From Marinomonas piezotolerans (GTDB taxonomy: Bacteria > Pseudomonadota > Gammaproteobacteria > Pseudomonadales > Marinomonadaceae), in assembly GCF_003362755.1 (NCBI RefSeq), contig NZ_QKRA01000001.1, forward strand, positions 310,001 to 374,000: a DNA stretch of 64,000 nt. The letters run 5' to 3'. The notes under the pieces were generated by a model, which was given only the letters and a program-made list of their open reading frames with translations, was not told the origin of the DNA and ran no database searches. The position numbers were made by a program, and so were the translations under genes. Numbering within the stretch: the stretch's first letter is position 1; every line of letters starts with the position of its first letter. Shown piece by piece: positions 26,446-34,332 of the stretch.

Positions 26446-26583
26446 TTGGACTCCTGTGCGTTAGGTAAGATAGTAATCAGGGTACCTGTTCACCGATAGG
26501 GTGCATAGTGGAAGCGCGTAAATTTTTGCTAAGCTGCGCAACGATTAATATATGATTTAATTCACTCCTAGGGTGTCCAATAA

Positions 26584-26597
26584 GTGATTTAGATCAC
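26584..26597. promoter_or_regulatory. CRP/FNR-type palindrome upstream of the HiPIP gene
   Basis: GTGATTTAGATCAC is a perfect palindrome outside its centre. It fits GTGA-N6-TCAC (CRP-like) and TGAT-N4-ATCA (an FNR/Anr core). It is centred about 88 bp before the HiPIP ATG, compatible with anaerobic or catabolite control. Confidence 0.5.
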
Positions 26598-26678
26598 CTC
26601 ATGAGAATGATTTCGCATTTAGTCTGTCTGACAATAACTTACGTATATTACGTGTACATTAACCGTTGGAGAGTGGGT

Positions 26679-26987
26679 ATGCAGAATAAAGATCGTCGGG
26701 CATTTATCAAGAAAGGTTTGTTGGGGTTAGCGGTAGCGCCTTTTGGTGTCAGTATGATTTCGCGGTCAGCATTTGCTGCGATGCCAATGCTAGATCCTAA
26801 TGCACCGAATGCCAAAGCATTGAATTATGTAGAAGACGCCGCTCAAGCGACGTCGCACCCAGCTTTTAAAGCCAATAGCAAGTGCGCAAACTGCGCGTTG
26901 TATCAAGCGAGTGGGGCATGTCCATTGTTCGCTGGCCATAAAGTTGATGCAAACGGTTGGTGCCAGGCTTGGGTCAAGAAGCCATAG
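26679..26987 (+). CDS. High-potential iron-sulfur protein
   Basis: A 102-residue HiPIP, a periplasmic one-electron carrier with a [4Fe-4S](3+/2+) cluster. A twin-arginine signal (DRRAFIKKGLLG, residues 5-16) precedes the mature domain, as expected for export of a folded cluster protein. The four cluster cysteines are C69, C72, C81 and C95 in KCANCALYQ, GACPLF and NGWCQAW. GGAG at 26668-26671 selects ATG 26679 over the upstream in-frame start. It is monocistronic, with a terminator behind it and a CRP/FNR-like palindrome in front. Its redox partner is not evident here. Confidence 0.93.
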   Translation: MQNKDRRAFIKKGLLGLAVAPFGVSMISRSAFAAMPMLDPNAPNAKALNYVEDAAQATSHPAFKANSKCANCALYQASGACPLFAGHKVDANGWCQAWVKKP

Positions 26988-27012
26988 TCGCTATCTTTAA
27001 GTAGGTGCAGTG

Positions 27013-27048
27013 AAAAGCTCTTAACCTAAATAAGGCTAAGAGCTTTTT
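27013..27048. terminator. Terminator between HiPIP and the M48 gene
   Basis: An 11-bp stem, AAAAGCTCTTA (27013-27023) with TAAGAGCTTTT (27037-27047), and a 13-nt loop. T-runs flank it on both strands, so it should work for both convergent genes. Confidence 0.8.
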
Positions 27049-27052
27049 ACGG

Positions 27053-27859
27053 TTAATAGCACTTTGCAGTGTTGTTGTTAGATTTGAGTACACTGTAGAT
27101 TCTGTATGGCTCATCCATTGATGATTCGAGAGTATTGATACGAGTATTGTTAGAGGGGTGTGTTGACATCCATTCTGGTGTACTACTTGACCCCGTCTTA
27201 CTCATATTACGCCATAGTTCGGCACTTTCTCTTGGGTTAAACCCGGCTTTCGCCATCAGGTCGAGTCCGATTAAATCGGCCTCTGTCTCGTGAGCGCGAC
27301 TAAATGGTAATAAAATGCCAAATTGCGCGCCGATACCAAGACCTTGAAATACTGCTGTTTTAACAGCCGAATCTTCTCCGGATAATTGATAGCCGAGGGC
27401 GAGTGCTTGACTGGTCGCAAGTTGAGTAGAGACTCGCTCATTTCCATGGCGCGCTAGTACGTGACCGACTTCATGACCAACCACTGCAGCGAGTTGGGAC
27501 TGGTTCTCTGCAACCTCTAAAAGCCCTGTATACACACCAATTTTATTACCAGGTAAAGCAAATGCATTGATTTGTGGATCGTCAAAAAGAATAACTTCCC
27601 AAGCTTGCTGTTTATATTTATCTGGCAGTACCGAAATAATACGATCTGCAACACATTGAACGTGTTGGGTCAGTATCTCATTGTCTGATTTAGGCGTTTC
27701 AGATTTAATCTGTTCGAATGACTGGGCACCCATTTGATTCAGTTGATCTTCTGGCACAAGGACTAGTTGATTGCGTCCAGTCGGCGATGAGCTACAAGCC
27801 ACCAGCGCAAAGCTCAGCATCGAGAGCCCTACGTATCGTAACAAGAAAGATGAAGACAT
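27053..27859 (-). CDS. M48-family metalloprotease lipoprotein
   Basis: A 268-residue periplasmic zinc protease related to LoiP/YcaL. The lipobox ends at C22 (ALVACSSS), so it is probably an outer-membrane lipoprotein. The zinc motif HEVGH is at residues 129-133 and the third ligand glutamate lies in HETEADLIG. This class degrades misassembled outer-membrane proteins. GAGG eight bases before the ATG supports the start. The gene follows the DUF2750 gene by 20 nt, so the two may share a transcript, though no functional link is known. Confidence 0.9.
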   Translation of the reverse strand: MSSSFLLRYVGLSMLSFALVACSSSPTGRNQLVLVPEDQLNQMGAQSFEQIKSETPKSDNEILTQHVQCVADRIISVLPDKYKQQAWEVILFDDPQINAFALPGNKIGVYTGLLEVAENQSQLAAVVGHEVGHVLARHGNERVSTQLATSQALALGYQLSGEDSAVKTAVFQGLGIGAQFGILLPFSRAHETEADLIGLDLMAKAGFNPRESAELWRNMSKTGSSSTPEWMSTHPSNNTRINTLESSMDEPYRIYSVLKSNNNTAKCY

Positions 27860-27878
27860 ATCGTGCGCCTCTTTTTAA

Positions 27879-28235
27879 TTATCCTTGGATATCTTGCAAA
27901 AATTCGCCTGCTTGCACAACGATGCCTTCGCCGGACATGTTTGGTGCTACCCCAACACTAAAGCCATCATTACTCATCCCCGGTAGCCACTTTTCGACTA
28001 GGTCTTGTTGACCTATTTCAAAAGCACTAAAGCCACTATGTTCTTTGGCTGCCCAATCAGTAGCCATATCAGAAGTCGGCCAGAGTGGTAGTACTTTTTC
28101 ATTGGCAACGGTCAAAATTAAGCAACCTTCTGCGTCAGCAAGGGTAAAGCAAGGTTCGCCTTTATAAAGGTGTTCAATAAACAAATCGTATCGTGCTTGG
28201 CTGGTTTGGCGAAAGTATTCTGAGGTACTGATCAT
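27879..28235 (-). CDS. DUF2750-like protein
   Basis: A 118-residue soluble protein. The pattern SQARYDLFIEHL, a short beta strand with GCLILT, then EKVLPLWPTSDMATDWA resembles the DUF2750 family, whose function is unknown. It has no signal peptide or membrane span. It probably shares a leftward transcript with the downstream M48 lipoprotein gene. The assignment is by pattern only. Confidence 0.75.
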   Translation of the reverse strand: MISTSEYFRQTSQARYDLFIEHLYKGEPCFTLADAEGCLILTVANEKVLPLWPTSDMATDWAAKEHSGFSAFEIGQQDLVEKWLPGMSNDGFSVGVAPNMSGEGIVVQAGEFLQDIQG

Positions 28236-28292
28236 AGTAATGGTTTCTGACTCTACGTGATTTTGGGCATCATAACATAATGATAAGGAGGG

Positions 28293-28330
28293 CGAAAAAA
28301 AGGGGTAAAACGAAATTCGTTTTACCCCTT
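28293..28330 (-). terminator. Terminator of the BMP-type ABC operon
   Basis: A 13-bp stem, AAGGGGTAAAACG (28300-28312) with CGTTTTACCCCTT (28318-28330), and a 5-nt loop. On the minus strand it is followed by seven T residues, a strong intrinsic terminator for the leftward transporter genes. Confidence 0.88.
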
Positions 28331-28356
28331 AGGATCAGTCGTATTGCGCCATTGTC

Positions 28357-29427
28357 TTAGCGTGGAATCTCGTCGGTGATACCTTCAACATACCAATTTA
28401 CTTGCGCCAGTTCTTGATCGGTCAGTGTGTGTCCTTCCGGTACAACTACGTTGCCTTTATTATCAGTGATCGGGCCTGTAAATGGATGGAACTCGCCAGA
28501 GTTAATTTTTTCATATGTTTCGTCTATTTTCGCACGAACATCATCTGGAAGATTATCGTTTATAGAGGCTAGGCTGAGCATATCTTCTTGGAAACCACCC
28601 CAATAGTCTGACGGTTTATACGTGCCATTCATGACGGCTTCTACAACACTGATGTAGTAGGGAGCCCAATCGTCACGTACTGAGAAAATATGCGCTTTAG
28701 GAGCAAATTGGCTCTGGTCAGACGCTTGCCCTACGGCACGTGCGCCACGCTTTTCTGCTGCGATCAGAGGGGCTGGGCTGTCCGTATGTTGCAATAAAAC
28801 GTCTACGCCTTGGTCCATCAAAGCATTGGCTGCATCGGTTTCTTTACCTGGGTCATACCAAGAATTCACCCAAACAATCTTCATTTTTACATTTGGATTA
28901 ACGCTCTTTGCTCCCATAAATGCAGAGTCGATATCTCGAATAACTTCTGGGATAGGGAAGGAACCAATGTAGCCGATGGTGTCAGTTTCGGTTAGCATGC
29001 CAGCGGCAACACCTGATACATAACGTCCTTCATAGGTACGTAAAACGTACGTGCCTACATTTTTCGCTCGTTTGTAACCCGTCGCATGCTCAAAAGTCAC
29101 TTTGGGGAAGCGTTTTGCGACTTTTATCGTTGGGTTCATGAAACCAAAAGATGTTGTGAAGATCAGGTCGTTACCCGCTTTAGCTAATTGAGTGATAACT
29201 CGCTCAGCGTCTGCACCTTCTGGCACATTCTCGACATAAGTTGTTTCAACTTTGTCGCCGAAGTACTCCTCTAGCTCTTTACGACCTCGATCATGCTCGT
29301 AACTCCAACCAAGATCTCCAACTGGACCTACGTAGACAAATCCGACTTTAAATGGGTCATCTTCTGCATAAGCAGTTCCCATACCTGCTAGAAGGCCTAA
29401 GCCCACGAGTAAACTTTTCAGTTTCAT
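28357..29427 (-). CDS. BMP-family ABC transporter substrate-binding protein
   Basis: A 356-residue periplasmic binding protein of the basic membrane protein/PnrA family, which captures nucleosides or purine-like compounds. Residues 1-21 form a Sec signal peptide ending AYA. Family features are VGFVYVGPVGDLGWSYEHDRG and the IGYIGSFPIPEVIRDI hinge region. The ORF is open further upstream, but AAAGGAG just before ATG 29427 sets the start. It is the last gene of ATPase-permease-permease-binding protein, an unusual order only in that the binding protein is distal. The ligand cannot be read from the sequence. Confidence 0.9.
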   Translation of the reverse strand: MKLKSLLVGLGLLAGMGTAYAEDDPFKVGFVYVGPVGDLGWSYEHDRGRKELEEYFGDKVETTYVENVPEGADAERVITQLAKAGNDLIFTTSFGFMNPTIKVAKRFPKVTFEHATGYKRAKNVGTYVLRTYEGRYVSGVAAGMLTETDTIGYIGSFPIPEVIRDIDSAFMGAKSVNPNVKMKIVWVNSWYDPGKETDAANALMDQGVDVLLQHTDSPAPLIAAEKRGARAVGQASDQSQFAPKAHIFSVRDDWAPYYISVVEAVMNGTYKPSDYWGGFQEDMLSLASINDNLPDDVRAKIDETYEKINSGEFHPFTGPITDNKGNVVVPEGHTLTDQELAQVNWYVEGITDEIPR

Positions 29428-29491
29428 TTTTTGCTCCTTTTGTGCCCGAAGGCGATTTACACGGTTCAATACCTAGTTAACTAACAACATC

Positions 29492-30424
29492 CTATGCCAT
29501 TTGCCGAGGGTCAAATGGTTTTCCCAGTGACCGAGGTGCTAACAGCTTTTCTTTGAATTGATCGGCACTGATCAGAACCATCACCACAATGGTGGCAACG
29601 TAAGGCAACATAGCGAGTAAGTTTGGTGATATGGACCACCCCATACCTTGCAGTACCAAGTGCATAATACTTGCGACCCCAAAGAGGTACGCGCCCAGGA
29701 CGATGTTCCCAACCCGCCATGAAGCAAATACCACTAAAGCAAGGGCTATCCAGCCTCGGCCAGCTGTCATATTTTCTACCCACATAGGAGTGTAGACGAG
29801 CGACATATACGCACCCCCTAATCCAGCCATCGCACCGCCAAACATTACCGCTAAATAACGTACACGTAGCACTTTTATACCAATGGCGTTAGCTGCATGT
29901 GGATTTTCGCCAACGGCTTTGATCGTAAGGCCCAGTCGAGTTCTATTTGCAACATAGCTGACTAAAAAAGCCATTACTACGGCGAGATACACTAGAGGAT
30001 CATGGCTAAATAGCGCTTTACCAACGATTGGCAATTCAGAAAGTCCAGGGATATGCATCGGTTGAAACCCAGGGATAGTATGGCCGACTACGCTGGAGCC
30101 TATGAAAGCACTTAATCCGGTACCAAAAATGGTCAATGCAAGGCCTGTTGCCACTTGATTGGCCCCGAGGTGTAGTACTAGAAAGCCAAAAATCAGGCTC
30201 ATCGCTGAACCGATCAGCATGGCGCCAATAATACCTATCCCTGCATTGCCTGAGCCATATGCGGCCATAAAGCCAACCACCGCGCCCATTAGCATCATGC
30301 CTTCTTGGCCTAGATTAAGTACTCCTGTTTTCTCGCAGATCACTTCACCCAATGCAACAAATAGCAAAGGAGTACCTGTTTTGACTGCAGCGAACAGAAT
30401 TTGAGTGATTAAATCGATATCCAT
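29492..30424 (-). CDS. BMP-type ABC transporter permease (second)
   Basis: A 310-residue inner-membrane permease of the nucleoside-type ABC family. FVALGEVICEKTGVLNLGQEGMMLMGA is the family's conserved N-terminal segment, and eight or so hydrophobic helices follow, with a coupling-loop region GLTIKAVGENPHAANAIGI that contacts the ATPase. AGGAG stands before the ATG. It is separated from the first permease by 9 nt. Together the two form the heterodimeric channel of the importer. Confidence 0.9.
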   Translation of the reverse strand: MDIDLITQILFAAVKTGTPLLFVALGEVICEKTGVLNLGQEGMMLMGAVVGFMAAYGSGNAGIGIIGAMLIGSAMSLIFGFLVLHLGANQVATGLALTIFGTGLSAFIGSSVVGHTIPGFQPMHIPGLSELPIVGKALFSHDPLVYLAVVMAFLVSYVANRTRLGLTIKAVGENPHAANAIGIKVLRVRYLAVMFGGAMAGLGGAYMSLVYTPMWVENMTAGRGWIALALVVFASWRVGNIVLGAYLFGVASIMHLVLQGMGWSISPNLLAMLPYVATIVVMVLISADQFKEKLLAPRSLGKPFDPRQMA

Positions 30425-30433
30425 GCTGGGCTC

Positions 30434-31501
30434 CTATGCGACCTGATCGCGGGTAGATACTAGACGGTAGCGAATGAAAAAATCGCAGGCCAATAGAAAA
30501 AACAATAATACGCCTTGGAACATACCAACAACGGCGATAGGAATCCCCATTTCGATCTGCGCTAAGTCGCCACCCATATAAAGGATCGCTAAAAAGATCG
30601 AGGCAACAATGGCTCCAGCAGGATGTAATCGTCCGAGATAGGCCACAATGATGGCTGCATAACCATAACCGGGTGACACAACAGGAGTAAGCTGTCCTAT
30701 TGGGCCTGCAACTTCAGATACGCCTGCTAGTCCCGCTAACCCTCCTGCAAAAAGCATCACAAACCAACTAATCGCCTTAGAACTGAAACCAGCATAAAGC
30801 GCAGCAGGCGCGTCAGATCCATATACACGGATCTTAAAGCCCAGATGGGTTTTACTCAGAATAAGCCATGCGACTAGGGCAAACACGCTAGCAAATACTA
30901 CGCCTAAATGAACGCGTCCTTGATCGGTTAGAACAGGCAATAATGTCGCATCAGAAAACAGTGCTGATTCTGGAAAGCCGAATCCTTGCGGATCGCGGAG
31001 GGGACCATGAACCGCCCAAATTAACAAATAGAGGGCGATGTAATTCAGCATAATCGTGGTCAGGATCAAATTGGAATTAAAGTTGAGTTTTAAGAAAGTT
31101 GGAATAGCTGCCCATAACATACCTGATACAACGCCTGCTAATAATGTCAGAGGCAGCGCAAACACGGAGTTTGAGTCAACAAATTGCAATGCCATGGCGC
31201 TTCCACCAAGAGCTCCCGCCAAGAGTTGACCCTCGGCTCCTATGTTCCACATGTTGGCGCGATAGCATAGCGACAAGCCAACAGCGCACAGTAAAAGGGG
31301 CCCCATTTTCACGAACATCTCGCTAATATTATATGCATCGGAGAGTGGCATAATGAGGAGTACATGCAGTGCTTGAACAGGGTCTTTATCCAGTGCGGAA
31401 AATAATATGGAGCCAAAGATAAGCGTTAACACAATGGCTAAAACGGGTGATGCAAATGCCATCAATGTACTTTGCTCGGTACGAGCTTGAACGCGAATCA
31501 T
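30434..31501 (-). CDS. BMP-type ABC transporter permease (first)
   Basis: A 355-residue inner-membrane permease, partner of the following gene. It has a longer N-terminal helix, then NMWNIGAEGQLLAGALGGSAMAL, the family's equivalent of the NLGQEG segment, and a cytoplasmic coupling loop GFKIRVYGSDAPAALYAGF. GGAGG precedes the ATG, which overlaps the ATPase stop codon by 4 nt, so translation is coupled. The fold is that of YufP/NupB-like nucleoside permeases. Confidence 0.9.
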   Translation of the reverse strand: MIRVQARTEQSTLMAFASPVLAIVLTLIFGSILFSALDKDPVQALHVLLIMPLSDAYNISEMFVKMGPLLLCAVGLSLCYRANMWNIGAEGQLLAGALGGSAMALQFVDSNSVFALPLTLLAGVVSGMLWAAIPTFLKLNFNSNLILTTIMLNYIALYLLIWAVHGPLRDPQGFGFPESALFSDATLLPVLTDQGRVHLGVVFASVFALVAWLILSKTHLGFKIRVYGSDAPAALYAGFSSKAISWFVMLFAGGLAGLAGVSEVAGPIGQLTPVVSPGYGYAAIIVAYLGRLHPAGAIVASIFLAILYMGGDLAQIEMGIPIAVVGMFQGVLLFFLLACDFFIRYRLVSTRDQVA

Positions 31502-33060
31502 GCGTTTACCTCCTGTGACGACGGGTTGCTTTCAATAAATGTCCCCGCCATCCATTGACCTATCTGATCAATGGTTGTTTCTTCAGTGCGAACAACTGGA
31601 GAGAGGTGTCCATTGCATATCGCGGACATACGGTCTGCCAGTAAGAATAACTCGTCGATATCTTCCGATATGAGTAAAATAGCAGCGCCTTGATCTCGTA
31701 ATTCTAGCAGCGCTTGATGAATCGCGAGTGCTGCGCCTACGTCAACTCCCCAAGTAGGGTGGGCACAGATTAAAACTTTTGGGTTTTGACCTATTTCTCG
31801 GCCCATAATGAATTTCTGCAAATTACCGCCACTTAAGCTTTTTGCTTCAGAGAACTCGCCATGACATTTAACGCTATAGTCGTTGATTAGCGCCTTTGCG
31901 TATTGCTTTACTGCATTCCAATTAACGAGGCCTTTTGACACAAAGCCCGAGCTGTGGGTTAGTAACGTGTTTTCGCTTAAACTCATGTCAGGTACCGCAC
32001 CACGACCTAGGCGTTCTTCTGGGACATATGCCAACCCCATCTTTCGTCGCTTACCTGCATTTAAAGTGCTGATGTCTTTGCCATCCAGCGTTATTGCGTT
32101 GTTTACGGTGCGATTATCTTCACCGCTGATGATCGACATCAACTCCTCTTGACCATTACCAGCGACACCTGCAATGCCTAAAATTTCGCCTTTACGCATA
32201 TCAAATTGAATGTCTTTGAGTGATGTGCCGAAAGGGTGCTTAGCGGGGAGGTTTAGTCCAATCGCTGAAAAAATGATGTGCTCACCGGTGGCCTTTGTGT
32301 ACCCAGCATCTTGCTCCGCTAGATCTCCAACCATCATTTTAGCAATCGTTGCTGGCGTCTCTTCTGCTGGGGAGCATGTGCCCACCAGCTTACCTCCACG
32401 TAGTATTGTGGCTTTATGGCAAATCTCAGTGACTTCATGCAGCTTGTGGGAAATAAACATGATGCTGCAGCCTTCTTTTGAAAGCTTGCGCAGTACATCG
32501 AATAAGCCGGCGACCTCTTGAGGTGTAAGCACTGAGGTGGGCTCATCCAATATCAGTAATTTTACGGATTGTACAAGGCAGCGCATGATTTCAACACGTT
32601 GACGTTCACCGATGGAAAGTGAATGAACATATCGAGTCGGGTCGACTTGTAAATCGTAAGTTTTGGATAACTCTTGAATTCGGCCTGCTAAATCCCCAAT
32701 TGAGCTCAATTGTTCTGGACTTAAGCACAGTTCGATATTTTGGGAAACTGTTAGTGTTTCAAACAAGGAAAAGTGTTGAAACACCATTCCAATGCCGAGG
32801 TCACGCGCTTTAGATGGAGATTTGATATCAACTTCATGCCCATCCCAAATGATTTGCCCCGAATCAGGAGCGACGACCCCATAGATTGTTTTGACTAGGG
32901 TGCTTTTGCCTGCCCCATTTTCCCCTAGTAACGCATGAATCTCACCAGGCATTAGATTCATGCAAATTTGATCATTTGCAAGACATCCGGGGTACTGTTT
33001 AGTGATATTCAGTAATTCTAATCGAAATTTAGAACTCTGTTTTTTCAATGTTTCCGACAC
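31498..33060 (-). CDS. BMP-type ABC transporter ATPase, double nucleotide-binding domain
   Basis: A 520-residue cytosolic ATPase with two fused ABC domains. The first has Walker A GENGAGKST, the signature LSIGERQRVE and ILDEPTSVLT. The second has a degenerate Walker A, GVAGNGQEE, and signature LSGGNLQK; the same asymmetry occurs in sugar and nucleoside importers of this class (YufO, RbsA), so it is not decay. It begins with GTG 33060. It leads the operon, and its promoter must lie in the 33061-33150 stretch. No purine metabolism gene or riboswitch was recognised nearby. Confidence 0.9.
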   Translation of the reverse strand: MSETLKKQSSKFRLELLNITKQYPGCLANDQICMNLMPGEIHALLGENGAGKSTLVKTIYGVVAPDSGQIIWDGHEVDIKSPSKARDLGIGMVFQHFSLFETLTVSQNIELCLSPEQLSSIGDLAGRIQELSKTYDLQVDPTRYVHSLSIGERQRVEIMRCLVQSVKLLILDEPTSVLTPQEVAGLFDVLRKLSKEGCSIMFISHKLHEVTEICHKATILRGGKLVGTCSPAEETPATIAKMMVGDLAEQDAGYTKATGEHIIFSAIGLNLPAKHPFGTSLKDIQFDMRKGEILGIAGVAGNGQEELMSIISGEDNRTVNNAITLDGKDISTLNAGKRRKMGLAYVPEERLGRGAVPDMSLSENTLLTHSSGFVSKGLVNWNAVKQYAKALINDYSVKCHGEFSEAKSLSGGNLQKFIMGREIGQNPKVLICAHPTWGVDVGAALAIHQALLELRDQGAAILLISEDIDELFLLADRMSAICNGHLSPVVRTEETTIDQIGQWMAGTFIESNPSSQEVNA

Positions 33061-33151
33061 CGTTAATTCTCTGAATAATTGAGTTTAGACGCGAATAGAT
33101 ACACAACATTTTGCCCATCTTAATAGGGCGATAACCATAAATCGTCTTACC

Positions 33152-33367
33152 TTACGGCGTTACCAGGTAATACAGTGACAGAAGCGTCATCGCGAGTTCT
33201 GAATTACCATGAATAGTAATCACAGGCACATAGCCCTGATTGCGTTGTTCAATATTCGTGCCAGTATTAGCAAGTTGAGTATCTTTGTCAGTAGGGCGCG
33301 AAGAATACGAAATTTCAGTTTGTTTGTCTGCATGGTCAGCTTTATGTAATGAAAAAAAGTTAAACAT
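33152..33367 (-). CDS. Doubtful small ORF
   Basis: A possible 71-residue protein with no recognised family, MFNFFSLHKADHADKQTEIS at the start and a mildly hydrophobic end, ELAMTLLSLYYLVTP. AAGG lies 4 nt before ATG 33367. The frame is open further, to TTG 33409, with no better start. It occupies most of the gap between the ABC ATPase gene and the pseudouridine synthase. It may be noncoding; codon and family support are both weak. Confidence 0.3.
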   Translation of the reverse strand: MFNFFSLHKADHADKQTEISYSSRPTDKDTQLANTGTNIEQRNQGYVPVITIHGNSELAMTLLSLYYLVTP

Positions 33368-33424
33368 TTTGCCTTGTTTTGACTTGATCGAAAACGATGT
33401 GCCTCCCAATGGTGCTTAATTTTG

Positions 33425-33434
33425 ACCGATCGGT
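33425..33434. promoter_or_regulatory. Orphan ACCGATCGGT palindrome
   Basis: This 10-bp palindrome equals the core of the TetR operator at 20857-20868. It sits in the 33061-33635 intergenic stretch, 21 bp before a small rightward ORF. It may be a distant target of that TetR protein or a chance match. Confidence 0.3.
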
Positions 33435-33454
33435 TTATTATTGGGCGTGAAGTG

Positions 33455-33529
33455 ATGGACTTCTTACAACATATTTTGTCTTGTTGTGGGGCAGGTATCG
33501 AATGTGTCGAGGAAAATAGTAAGGATTAA
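33455..33529 (+). CDS. Possible 24-residue ORF
   Basis: An ATG-initiated ORF, MDFLQHILSCCGAGIECVEE then NSKD, with three cysteines. It lies just after the orphan palindrome and 5 nt before another small ORF that overlaps the pseudouridine synthase start. The ribosome-binding site is weak. No family is recognised. Confidence 0.25.
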   Translation: MDFLQHILSCCGAGIECVEENSKD

Positions 33530-33534
33530 TTGTA

Positions 33535-33636
33535 TTGGCGCTTGATGAGGTATTAGCACATGTGAGTCAGTCCCTTTATAATGAGCGCAACAGTGGGCGC
33601 AAACGAGCCGTCCTCGATAATTCATTAAGAAGATAA
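33535..33636 (+). CDS. Possible 33-residue ORF coupled to the pseudouridine synthase gene
   Basis: A TTG-initiated ORF, MALDEVLAHVSQSLYNERNS then GRKRAVLDNSLRR, with AAGGA nine bases upstream. Its stop overlaps the next ATG as TAATG, typical of real coupled genes. It looks amphipathic and basic at the end. No family is recognised, so it could instead be leader sequence. Confidence 0.35.
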   Translation: MALDEVLAHVSQSLYNERNSGRKRAVLDNSLRR

Positions 33637-34331
33637 TGCCACCAATCACTCCATGCTTTACACATCCTGATTTTTGGATTGTTTCTAAACCAGCGGGCGA
33701 AAGTTTTCACTCTGAAGAGGGTGAGGGATTTGTAGCAAAACTCTCTGCTCAGTTTCCAGATCAAATCTTCTACCCTGTGCATCGCTTAGACAAAATGACC
33801 TCAGGTCTACTTTTGTTTGCAACGAATAAAGCGGCTGCTCGATTATTTGGAGAGCTTTTTGAGCAGCATATGGTAGAAAAGCGCTACATCGCAGTATCAG
33901 CGAAAAAACCTTCTAAAAAGCAAGGTACAATATCAGGTGGAATGCAGCCTAGTCGGCGAGGGCAATGGGGTCTGACAAACGAGGCCAGTAATTATGCCGC
34001 CACACAGTTCTTTAGCTTTTCGGATAGGGGGTTGCGCTACTATTGGGTTCGGCCCTTAACAGGTAAAACACATCAAATACGTGTGGCGCTAAAAAGTTTA
34101 GGTGCGCCTATCTTGGGGGATGAACGTTACGGTGGTGAGTCGGCTGATCGCGGATATTTGCACGCTGCGATGTTGTCTTTTTGTTGGGGTGGGGAGCCCT
34201 ATTCATTTTATTCGTGGCCTGAACAAGGCGTGCATTTCACTGAAAGTGCTCAGTCAATCTACAACGAGCGTTACATCATGGGTCAGGTTAGTTGGCCAAA
34301 ATTCACGATTCCTAAAAAGTCTAACTCTTAA
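33636..34331 (+). CDS. RluA-family pseudouridine synthase (TIGR01621-like)
   Basis: A 231-residue pseudouridine synthase. The catalytic aspartate is D52 in HRLDKMTSGLLLFA, and KTHQIRVALKSLG is the conserved RNA/uridine-binding segment. There is no S4 domain, and the protein is short, like the TIGR01621 subgroup, whose target uridine is unassigned. The start ATG overlaps the stop of a tiny upstream ORF. One base separates its stop from rlmM, so the two RNA-modification genes form a unit. Confidence 0.88.
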   Translation: MPPITPCFTHPDFWIVSKPAGESFHSEEGEGFVAKLSAQFPDQIFYPVHRLDKMTSGLLLFATNKAAARLFGELFEQHMVEKRYIAVSAKKPSKKQGTISGGMQPSRRGQWGLTNEASNYAATQFFSFSDRGLRYYWVRPLTGKTHQIRVALKSLGAPILGDERYGGESADRGYLHAAMLSFCWGGEPYSFYSWPEQGVHFTESAQSIYNERYIMGQVSWPKFTIPKKSNS

Positions 34332-34332
34332 T

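Noticed and set aside
30159-30404. Rightward 81-codon ORF inside the ABC permease gene
   Set aside because: Shadow of the permease on the opposite strand, low complexity and Pro/Ile-rich.
31498-33060. Decayed second ATPase domain in the BMP transporter
   Set aside because: The degenerate GVAGNGQEE Walker A is normal for the second half of double ABC ATPases in this family.
33061-33150. Purine riboswitch ahead of the BMP-type ABC operon
   Set aside because: Only a weak GCCC/GGGC hairpin (33114-33130) is visible; no conserved purine-aptamer core was recognised.
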